Below, piece by piece: positions 16,820 to 24,052 of a stretch of DNA of 64,000 bases. Both the position numbers and the translations under genes were made by a program. Where the stretch lies: NCBI GenBank assembly GCA_001657325.1, contig LWRO01000007.1, positions 26,171 through 90,170 of the forward strand, given 5' to 3'. Source of the stretch: Geitlerinema sp. BBD 1991-9. GTDB lineage: Bacteria; Cyanobacteriota; Cyanobacteriia; Cyanobacteriales; Geitlerinemataceae. How positions within the stretch are numbered: position 1 is the first letter of the stretch; every line of letters starts with the position of its first letter. A model generated the notes under the pieces. The model was not told the DNA's origin. It saw only the letters and a program-made list of their open reading frames with translations, and did no database searches.

Positions 16820-19100
16820 AAAAGAAATAAAAAAAGGCAGACAAGCATTTTACCAAGCCGCCATTCAAGCTCGGCAAGTTGGAAACTTTGTCAGTAATCC
16901 CATTGCATTTTCGTGGCGTGTCGTGCGTCAAGGATTTACAAATTGGTTAAACGCTCCCGAAGAAAAAGAAGATACTCGAAACGATGCAGCGATCTCAGAA
17001 ATTACGGAAAGTTCGAGTGTTCGAGCAGACGGACAAACAACCGATTCGCCCCCCTCAGACGCGACGCTGACGACCAGTACTCGCCAGTATGCTATGACAA
17101 CCTACAATTTGTCTGAAGGCACGGACAAATACATTTATGGTGGTTATGGTAACGTCATCGGAAACGAGCGTTTTCGTTATCCTGTTTTAATTGAAAAAGT
17201 TCGCCGCGATCGATACGAGCATCCCGATCGTGTCTTTTCCACATTCAGCGCATCAAATGCTGTCCAAGAAAGTGAATACCAAACTGCTCTGAAGTTTCGG
17301 ATTCTTTTGCCGAAGTGTTTTATCCAAAGTCATGAAGACCGACAATATGTTTATGTCATTTACAGCCTTCAAGAAACTTGTATTAATACCCAGAAACTCG
17401 TTACACTATCTCAAATTGATGGCTCGTTTAACCCAATCGAAGTGGATGGCTTCCTGAAAGATATTTGGCAAAGTCTTGAATATTTACACAATCATCTGCG
17501 ATATCGTGAAGAGCTTCATATCGCTCACGGTAATATTTCACTAGACACCCTTTTAATGTCTGAAGATAAAAAAATTTATATTTGGCGCTTGGGATTGTGG
17601 GAAAAAAGGTTCACTTCATCTTATACAGATCGCCGAGACAAAAATAAAATATCTATTGAAAAAAACAAAAAAATATTGATCGAGTCCAACCCAAAAGAAC
17701 AAGACATCAAAGCGGTGGGTCTCGCGATCGATCGATTGGTTTCTGAGAAACTGTTGAGCCACTATGAAATGGATAATACAGTATTGCAAGACTATCTTAA
17801 AGAAGTCAAAAATGGCGTGTTTCGCACGGCAAGAGAAGCCAATAAAAGACTTCTCAACCTCAATATTGCTCGACATCAGTTTTGGGAAATCGAATCTCAG
17901 AAGAACAGAGACGCCGATAAGCTCGATCGATCTAAAATTAATCAAAATTCAAATGCGAGATCCAAACCCAAAAAAGAATCGACGTTTTGGTGGTTGTTGA
18001 TATTTTTCTTATCTGGTGTCTTGGGAATTATTTGGACGAGAAGAATGACGCCAGCTTATCCTGGTCTGTTTAAAGAACCGCCACAGCATAACTTCAGCCA
18101 AAATTGCTTTGAAAATCTCGATCGAGATAACGAGTATTATTGTCAAATGAAACAGGTGTGGTCTGACCGAGATAAAACCTCGAGTTTTACTCAAATCTCT
18201 AATATGGGTTATACAGGGGTGTGGAATCACATTGTTCGAGCAACCGCTTTCAAGTCAGAAATCAAACAACGAGCCGAGTTGAATCGTTCTCGCGTTCTAG
18301 GTTGGAAACCCATTTCATTTGATCCCCTTGCCGAAACCCTCGATCGATTGCCAGTCATGACTTACGATTCCGACCAAATCAATTCACCCAGTACGATAGG
18401 AGAGAGAACCAACCATACTATTGCTTATGATGGCTTAGTGGTGTTTGCATCTCCAGATTTAGCGAAATCTTTAAACGGACAGATTTCCTTAGAAAACTTA
18501 TATCAGCTTTATAGCGGTCAGATCGATCGATGGAACGAACTCGAGGGAGTCGAAGACAATTTTCGAGAGATCGCTTTATTTCGTCCTGAAAACCCAGAAC
18601 TCGTCCAATTATTTCGAGACTTAGCATTTCAAGCGTTTTCTACCGATCGATCGATTGATTTTGCAAGCAATTTAGCCGTAACAGAACTGCCGATTCAAGA
18701 TCAAATCAGTCGAGTCGCAAATTCGAGTAGCGGAGCGATCGGCTTTGCGCCGTTGAGTGCGATTTTCGGACAGTGTCGAGTCTATCCCCTCGCCATCATC
18801 GCGAACGGCGAAACCGTGCAACCTTTCGTCAACACCTACAATCAACCGATTTCTCTAGCAACCGAGCTGTGTGACGATAAAGGCGGCTACGGAGTTGACT
18901 TCGATCGATTAACATCTCAAAAATATCCGCTGGGATATCGGTTAGTTCTTTCCGAGTTAACAACTGAAGGGGAAACCAGCAAACCTGCGATTGTGGAGCT
19001 TCTGCGAACCGATGAAGGACAAAGCCTACTTCGATCGCTAGGATTAGTTCCATGCCGAACACCGAACAAAAACGAATGCGAACAGTCAGGAATCGAGTAA
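16800..19100 (+). CDS. membrane pseudokinase fused to a PstS-like substrate-binding domain
   Basis: 766 aa. Residues about 130-390 look like a Ser/Thr-kinase fold, including a LQSLEYLHNHL-type helix (read as IWQSLEYLHNHLRYREELHI). The catalytic loop reads HGNISLDTLLM in place of HRDxxxxN, and the DFG site reads RLG, so the catalytic Asp and both metal ligands are absent: a pseudokinase. A membrane helix follows at about 395-415 (FWWLLIFFLSGVLGIIW) after a Lys-rich stretch, which places the kinase part in the cytoplasm. Residues 470-760 resemble a phosphate-binding-type periplasmic protein (TIAYDGLVVFASPDLAKSL, QISLENLYQLYSGQIDRWNE, SSGAIGFAPLSAI). The domain order suggests outside-to-inside signalling by conformational coupling. 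It overlaps the TPR gene by 20 bp and precedes the tube gene. Confidence 0.75.
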   Translation: MAKQHFRKEIKKGRQAFYQAAIQARQVGNFVSNPIAFSWRVVRQGFTNWLNAPEEKEDTRNDAAISEITESSSVRADGQTTDSPPSDATLTTSTRQYAMTTYNLSEGTDKYIYGGYGNVIGNERFRYPVLIEKVRRDRYEHPDRVFSTFSASNAVQESEYQTALKFRILLPKCFIQSHEDRQYVYVIYSLQETCINTQKLVTLSQIDGSFNPIEVDGFLKDIWQSLEYLHNHLRYREELHIAHGNISLDTLLMSEDKKIYIWRLGLWEKRFTSSYTDRRDKNKISIEKNKKILIESNPKEQDIKAVGLAIDRLVSEKLLSHYEMDNTVLQDYLKEVKNGVFRTAREANKRLLNLNIARHQFWEIESQKNRDADKLDRSKINQNSNARSKPKKESTFWWLLIFFLSGVLGIIWTRRMTPAYPGLFKEPPQHNFSQNCFENLDRDNEYYCQMKQVWSDRDKTSSFTQISNMGYTGVWNHIVRATAFKSEIKQRAELNRSRVLGWKPISFDPLAETLDRLPVMTYDSDQINSPSTIGERTNHTIAYDGLVVFASPDLAKSLNGQISLENLYQLYSGQIDRWNELEGVEDNFREIALFRPENPELVQLFRDLAFQAFSTDRSIDFASNLAVTELPIQDQISRVANSSSGAIGFAPLSAIFGQCRVYPLAIIANGETVQPFVNTYNQPISLATELCDDKGGYGVDFDRLTSQKYPLGYRLVLSELTTEGETSKPAIVELLRTDEGQSLLRSLGLVPCRTPNKNECEQSGIE

Positions 19101-19255
19101 AGATCGGATAAACTAGGGACATCTCGATCTGAGTTTCCAGAGTTAGATTGTCCCGAGCGTGTTATTCCAAATATCAAAAATGTTCTTGACGAACATCCCA
19201 GAATATCGATGCATCTAAAACGATAGATCTGTTTCCATATATAACGTCTAACTCA

Positions 19256-19417
19256 ATGTCTAACTCAAAATCAACCGAACGGCCAGAAGATCGCGAGATC
19301 GAGCAAATTCTCAAAGATCCAATTCTATTACGAAAACTAAGCGATCGCGTGTACGAGCTGTTCGTCGAAGACTTGCAAAATCAACGAGATCGCCAGCCAA
19401 ACAACTGGAGCAAATAA
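19256..19417 (+). CDS. small charged protein directly upstream of the tube gene
   Basis: 53 codons from ATG 19256 to TAA 19417, ending one base before the tube ATG (19419). The product begins MSNSKSTERPEDREIEQILK and continues with a DPILLRKLSDRVYELFVEDL segment and a short basic tail. It is predicted to be helical and strongly charged, without a signal peptide. Short proteins of this kind (small DUFs) are frequent beside tube genes in phage-tail-like loci, which together with the tight spacing supports it being real. Family not recognised. Confidence 0.6.
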   Translation: MSNSKSTERPEDREIEQILKDPILLRKLSDRVYELFVEDLQNQRDRQPNNWSK

Positions 19418-19418
19418 A

Positions 19419-19985
19419 ATGGTATCCAATAATAAAATTGCTCGAGCCAGTGAAATGTCCCGAACTTCTAATGCGGCTGAAGATCGACTCGGCGAACACG
19501 CATTAAACTACGTTCTTGCTAATCGATTTTATGTCGAAATCAATGGCAGTATCACAGCCTGCTTTACAGAATGTTCGGGTTTAGGTGTAGAAATTGCGGT
19601 CGAACCCCATGCTGAAGGAGGACTGAACAACCAACAGCGCCTTTTAATCGGTTCGGCTAAATTTGAGAACGTGACTTTAAAAAGAGGCGTTACCAACGAT
19701 TTAATGTTTTGGAGCTGGATTGAAAAAACACTGAAACAAAATAGTCCCGAGCGCCGTAACGTTAACATTCTCATTTTTAACCAAGCAGGAGAAACCATGC
19801 AAACCTGGAAATTACTAGCAGCATTTCCAGTAAAGTGGAGCGCTCCAGCACTTCAAGCAGATGCAAACGAAGTCGCTGTGGAAGAATTATCTTTAGCCTA
19901 TGAAGGATTGGAGATTTCAAAAGGATCTCAAGGCCGGGGAGCGCAAACGCTCAAGCAGCGAGACGAGAGAGGATATTTTACCTAA
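19419..19985 (+). CDS. inner tube protein of contractile injection system (gp19-like, Cis1-like)
   Basis: 188 aa. After a 30-residue lead the chain shows the gp19-type tail tube pattern: NRFYVEINGSITACFTECSG, LGVEIAVEPHAEGG, IGSAKFENVTLKRGVTNDLM, FWSWIEKTL, NVNILIFNQAGETMQTWKLL, AFPVKWSAPALQADANEVAV and a closing LSLAYEGLEI. These proteins stack as hexamers to form the inner tube that is pushed out on sheath contraction. The start is fixed by the preceding small gene and a plausible upstream site. Only one tube gene is seen here. Identification is secure. Confidence 0.95.
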   Translation: MVSNNKIARASEMSRTSNAAEDRLGEHALNYVLANRFYVEINGSITACFTECSGLGVEIAVEPHAEGGLNNQQRLLIGSAKFENVTLKRGVTNDLMFWSWIEKTLKQNSPERRNVNILIFNQAGETMQTWKLLAAFPVKWSAPALQADANEVAVEELSLAYEGLEISKGSQGRGAQTLKQRDERGYFT

Positions 19986-20027
19986 TCCTTCAGATTCTAA
20001 ATACCATTCGTACTGGGTTGACGATCG

Positions 20028-21569
20028 ATGCTCCATTTTAAGCCTTTAGGACAGCAGACGACATTAGGCTTAACCTCTTTATTAGGGGATCGATTTCCCC
20101 TGGGACAATGGCATCCCTTGGGATCGGAGTTACAGACTGCATTGGGACAGTGGCATCCCTTAGGATCGCAATTTCAAAATACATCGATCGAAGCGTTCGA
20201 CTCCACTTTATCTCAATCTTGGCACGATCGTGAATTCGTTCAAAGCGAGAGTCCAGAAGTGAGGGGAACCTCCCGCCAGTACTCTCGAGTTTCCTCTCCT
20301 AAAACCTCTCTTGAACTCGATGTCCTTCCGTTAGAAAAAATTTCCTCGATCGAACCGTTACAGTCTATTCGATCGATCGTCAGTCCATCGGTTCGAGAAA
20401 CCGTCAATTCCAAGATCCCATCGAGTTCAACGTCTTCATTGAGGATTCCCCAGCGTACCGCTGCGCCATTACAATTTTTATCTCCAGAACGTGTTTCTGC
20501 GCGAGAGCAAGATGTCGAACCGCGCAGTCTGCAACGCTTTGAACCTCAAGATAGAGAATCGATCGATCCAAACTTATCTTTTTCCGAGCTTCAGTCAAAG
20601 ATTCAACTCAAACATTCACCTGGAGATACATCCAAACCCCAAAATACGGAAACGACGACTCCTTCGATTCAAGAGCGAGCAACAATTCTAGATTCTGAGG
20701 CTGATGTCTCTGAATCTTTAGATCGATCGAGTTCTCTAAGATCCTCAGAAATCTCCGAACGAGTTTTACCACTTCAAACTCAGCTAGAATCGGAAGATAT
20801 CACGACAATTCCTCCAGAAACTGGAGAGAAAGAAGACGAACCTTCACCCATTCAAAAACAGATTCAAAGACAGTCTGAGTTTCTCGATCGAGATCTCGAT
20901 CGAACGGATTCTGAATCTTCATCAATTTTGGAATCTCCGTCTCCTGAAAACTCAGATATTGAGACGATCTCAACGGAGATCGCTGAAGCTGTAGAACCCG
21001 ACGAGACTGCTCTTTCTATTCAACCACAACCGAGTATTCCGCCGTCTGAATCGAATTTTTCAGATCGCTCGATTTCTCCCACACCTCCCGAACGTCCCGA
21101 ACTGACGATATCTCCTCAAGAACAGCTAGAATCGGAAGATATTACGACGATTCCTCCAGAAACTGGAGAGAAACAAACCGAACCTTCACCAACTCAAAAA
21201 CAGATTCAAAGACAGCCTGAATTACCGATACGGGATCTCGAACGAGTGGAATCAAGATCTCCAGGCGTTCCCTCACCTCCGACTCCTAGAAATTTAGAGA
21301 CTGAGCCTTCAATTTCTCCAACCCTCGATCGAAAAGATCGAGATATCCAAGCCTCACCTGAGTTGAAACCAGGAATACCACAACCATCAGCAGACACAAT
21401 TGAGACGCAGCAAGATGCTGAGGCTCGAGTGACCGAGAACGAGTCTTTCTTCCATTCTACCTCGATCGAAGTTCGTACAGCTTCAAGAAGACGCTGGGGA
21501 AGTTTCCGCCTCGGACACTTCAAGAACACCAACCGAACCCGATCGAGAATTGAGACTCGATCGAATTGA
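20028..21569 (+). CDS. long disordered Ser/Pro/Glu-rich protein, first reading frame (frameshifted near its end)
   Basis: 513 codons. The N-terminus is distinctive: MLHFKPLGQQTTLGLTSLLG, then two copies of the LGQWHPLGS motif. The rest is low-complexity, rich in Ser, Pro, Glu, Arg and Gln, with a repeated block ESEDITTIPPETGEK followed by QKQIQRQ (near residues 260 and 375). The style breaks after residue ~480: the final residues (SRRRWGSFRLGHFKNTNRTR) are basic and unlike the rest, while the +1 frame from about 21470 continues the old composition (VQLQEDAGEVSASDTSRTPT) into the next frame. I therefore read it as the first part of one interrupted gene. It sits between tube and Cis7-type genes, where a linker, tape or cargo-like role could be imagined; nothing proves one. 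Confidence 0.6.
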   Translation: MLHFKPLGQQTTLGLTSLLGDRFPLGQWHPLGSELQTALGQWHPLGSQFQNTSIEAFDSTLSQSWHDREFVQSESPEVRGTSRQYSRVSSPKTSLELDVLPLEKISSIEPLQSIRSIVSPSVRETVNSKIPSSSTSSLRIPQRTAAPLQFLSPERVSAREQDVEPRSLQRFEPQDRESIDPNLSFSELQSKIQLKHSPGDTSKPQNTETTTPSIQERATILDSEADVSESLDRSSSLRSSEISERVLPLQTQLESEDITTIPPETGEKEDEPSPIQKQIQRQSEFLDRDLDRTDSESSSILESPSPENSDIETISTEIAEAVEPDETALSIQPQPSIPPSESNFSDRSISPTPPERPELTISPQEQLESEDITTIPPETGEKQTEPSPTQKQIQRQPELPIRDLERVESRSPGVPSPPTPRNLETEPSISPTLDRKDRDIQASPELKPGIPQPSADTIETQQDAEARVTENESFFHSTSIEVRTASRRRWGSFRLGHFKNTNRTRSRIETRSN

Positions 21570-22293
21570 AGGAGGTGAGAGAAGTTCCGAACCGAAAATC
21601 GATTTAATGCGTTCTCCTCAAGCTCCCAATGGAGAAGATCCTCAAAATGATCTTTTAGCGTCAACTCAGCTCGATCGAGAATCGTTGAATTCTCAACTGA
21701 AGCCTTCATCAGATCGCAGAACCTTCAAGTTTACTGAAGTAGAAACAAATCTTGAAAGCTCGAAATTACCGAGCATTCAAAGAAAAAAAGACAATGAATT
21801 ATTAGATACAGGTGAGGATAAAAAATCAAGTTTCCAAATATCACCGTCGATAGAATACGATTTCGATCGAACTCCTGAATCTAAATCGGATGATACGCCT
21901 ACTGAAGTCAGAGAGCAAATCCCACAATCCGAAATCGATAACGTTATCGATTCACAAATAATACCCAAAACAAACTCTCCGTCCATTCAGCCTCAAATTA
22001 TTTCTAAAAAATCTGAGACGTCCTCTCCTAGAATCCAGCCTCGATCGAAACCCCAAAACTTAGTTTCTCAAAAACGACAATCGCTCGAAGGCGATTCAGT
22101 TCCCAAACTTTCCCAACAAGAGCCATCGCCAACACCGATCGATCGAGAACAATCGGAAACTAGCGATCCTTCAGTGTTAGAGTCACTTTCTTCAAGCAAT
22201 TCTACACCGATTGACGAATTGAATATTGCTCCAGTTCAAAACATACAAAATTTAACATCTACCAACTCTCCTATCGGGTCAGCCAGCAGTTAA
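21550..22293 (+). CDS. disordered protein, continuation in +1 frame
   Basis: 247 codons open from the frameshift zone to a TAA at 22291-22293, with the same Ser/Glu/Gln/Pro-rich composition as the preceding frame (SPSIQPQIISKKSETSSPRI, for instance). The only starts are a TTG (21550) and an ATG (21607), neither with a good ribosome-binding site at the right distance. The frame is also open upstream, to about 21430, in the composition of the upstream product. It is best seen as the middle of one long gene that has suffered a +1 shift around 21460-21490. The possibilities are a real mutation, a sequencing indel or programmed frameshifting; I saw no obvious slippery heptamer. Confidence 0.5.
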   Translation: MRLDRIEGGERSSEPKIDLMRSPQAPNGEDPQNDLLASTQLDRESLNSQLKPSSDRRTFKFTEVETNLESSKLPSIQRKKDNELLDTGEDKKSSFQISPSIEYDFDRTPESKSDDTPTEVREQIPQSEIDNVIDSQIIPKTNSPSIQPQIISKKSETSSPRIQPRSKPQNLVSQKRQSLEGDSVPKLSQQEPSPTPIDREQSETSDPSVLESLSSSNSTPIDELNIAPVQNIQNLTSTNSPIGSASS

Positions 22294-22353
22294 TCTTTAA
22301 TTCAGCTCAATCCGCTCTCACCATACCTCGATCGATACCTCAAGGACGAACAC

Positions 22354-23001
22354 TTGAATCGATTAGAATCTACTCGATCTCGAGTCAGTAACGGGTTGAA
22401 TCTCGAAGATTCAGAGGTTTCTCAGGTAATGGCTGAAATTCCTTCAGGATGGAATACGATTTCAGACTTAATTGAAGAGCGAAGTTCCAAGATAACAAAT
22501 CTCGGTCGAGATTTAGGAAGTACTGTTTCAGATTTAATTGACAATCGAAATCCAAATATTGCCAATATCGCTGAAAATTTAGCGAATCCGATCGATTGGG
22601 ATGAAACTCATCGCTCGTTCTCTAACGTAGGCGATCGGCTCGTTTCAAACACAATTTTACATGATGATGTTATGACATCACTCTTTCAAGACAAAATTGA
22701 AATCGACGACGCTCGACTCAGTATTATTGCTCGACAGGTTTATTTGTTAATTCGACAACACGCTTTGGAGGGACGCGAATACTGCAATCGAATTCCCGAT
22801 CGCACTCATCCCTGGAGCGACACGATTTCTCAAGCAGTCAAAGGAAAATCTAAAATGCAAGCATCACAAAATCGCCAATCTGGATTGGAACCATCAATTT
22901 CGATCGATCGAGTGAGTAGAACCCTGTATTCTCTCGTTCGTGAAATTCACCATTTACTTTACACTCGCCTGGAAGTTTTACGAGAGCGAACCAGATTTTG
23001 A
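22354..23001 (+). CDS. C-terminal conserved part of the disordered protein, or a separate gene
   Basis: 215 codons from a TTG at 22354. The frame is the same as that of the preceding segment and stays open right back to its TAA at 22291-22293, so a single stop codon separates them. The first ~100 residues are disordered-looking with two ITNL/SDLI-type repeats (ISDLIEERSSKI, VSDLIDNRNPNI). The last 90 are more ordered, with DARLSIIARQVYLLIRQHAL and VSRTLYSLVREIHHLLYTRL, likely helices. Ending at 23001, it lies 67 bp before the Cis7-type gene. Either one gene broken by a nonsense codon, or a distinct short protein. Family not recognised. Confidence 0.5.
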   Translation: MNRLESTRSRVSNGLNLEDSEVSQVMAEIPSGWNTISDLIEERSSKITNLGRDLGSTVSDLIDNRNPNIANIAENLANPIDWDETHRSFSNVGDRLVSNTILHDDVMTSLFQDKIEIDDARLSIIARQVYLLIRQHALEGREYCNRIPDRTHPWSDTISQAVKGKSKMQASQNRQSGLEPSISIDRVSRTLYSLVREIHHLLYTRLEVLRERTRF

Positions 23002-23068
23002 CATTTTGCGAAAAAAATCCTCAAATAAGATTTTAAATTTTTGCCAAAACATCCAGAGGTTTACCCCC

Positions 23069-23770
23069 ATGTCTCAACTCCAAAAAGCCAGACTCATCCC
23101 CTATGAAGTTGTTCCAACTATTCAATTCATGTTTAATCCAGCGGAATTAACATTTGACATGAATGTGGAAGTTGTGGATAACCCTGGAACGAGAAGTGAA
23201 AACACGGGAAAATCTAAAACTAGCTTCTCGAACATCAACCCCATTACGTTGACGATAAAAAACATTGTTTTTGACACTTATGAAAGTGGCGATAGTGTCG
23301 TATCTAAATATATCAATAATTTCAAAAGAGCTTTGGAGTTCGCTCCGATTACCAAGCGTCCACCCATTTATAGTTTTGTTTGGGGCGATCGCATTTACTT
23401 GCGCCGCTGTTTTATCGAAAAGTTTACCTATAATCTCACGATGTTTTTGCCGAATGGAACGCCGGTTCGAGCTAAAATCGATAGCTTAACTTTAAAAGAA
23501 GCTGATGAATTGTCACCGCAAACCCTCCAGCTCGTTCTCAAAAGTGTGTCGGGGACAGTTCCCAAGCAGCTGCGAACTTTAGACAGCTTACGCTCGCGGC
23601 TGATTCGCAATTTTCAGCAAGAAAGGGTCGAACAGATTCTCGAAGAACTTGAAGGTCAAGTCAACTCGATCGATCGACGACTCGATCGACAAGTTGACAA
23701 GCAACTCGATCGTGTCGATCGAATGCGGAAACAGCTCAAATCCTCCTCTTTGAATCCTCAAAATTGGTAG
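23069..23770 (+). CDS. contractile injection system tube-associated protein (CIS_tube family, Cis7-like)
   Basis: 234 residues from ATG 23069; the longer frame from 22940 is rejected because it overlaps the preceding gene and reads atypically. The pattern KARLIPYEVVPTIQFMFNPA, INPITLTIKNIVFDTYESGD, then KRPPIYSFVWGDRIYLRRCF and EKFTYNLTMFLPNGTPVRAK is that of the Cis7/gp53-like component that joins the tube to the spike hub. The usual C-terminal LysM is not visible. Instead the end is a charged helix (residues ~185-234) rich in Asp/Arg pairs (SIDRRLDRQVDKQLDRVDRM), partly encoded by CGATCGA repeats. It is followed by 282 bp and then the spike gene. Confidence 0.85.
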   Translation: MSQLQKARLIPYEVVPTIQFMFNPAELTFDMNVEVVDNPGTRSENTGKSKTSFSNINPITLTIKNIVFDTYESGDSVVSKYINNFKRALEFAPITKRPPIYSFVWGDRIYLRRCFIEKFTYNLTMFLPNGTPVRAKIDSLTLKEADELSPQTLQLVLKSVSGTVPKQLRTLDSLRSRLIRNFQQERVEQILEELEGQVNSIDRRLDRQVDKQLDRVDRMRKQLKSSSLNPQNW

Positions 23771-23949
23771 CGTTCTCCTCTGGAACTGCGGGGACTTTTA
23801 AAGTCTTGTAAGATCGATCGTTTAGTACAAAATTAACCTTTAAACAGTGGTATTGTAGCCGATCTAAGCTTCCAAAAATGTCAATCAGTTGAAGGATATG
23901 GTTCTCTTAAAATTGCGGTGTAATTGGGTTGCTTACAATACCAATATCG

Positions 23950-23987
23950 TTGGCGTAGGGGCGAACGGCCGTTCGCTCCTACGCCAA
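23950..23987. repeat. 38-bp imperfect palindrome between Cis7-like and spike genes
   Basis: Arms of 19 bp (TTGGCGTAGGGGCGAACGG and its complement) with a single mismatch and no loop. The core GGGGCGAACGGCCGTTCG is a type of interspersed palindrome often found between cyanobacterial genes. It could form a strong hairpin and may attenuate or stabilise transcript upstream of the spike gene. The rest of 23771-24052 holds nothing else I can name. Confidence 0.85.
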
Positions 23988-24052
23988 GGGTTTTGGAGTC
24001 TCATAAACTTTGCTTTTCATCCTAAGTCCAACAGACCCCAGGATATTTGATA

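Noticed and set aside
22940..23068. Longer N-terminus for the Cis7-like protein
   Set aside because: The extra residues overlap the upstream gene and look unlike the family; ATG 23069 gives the usual start.
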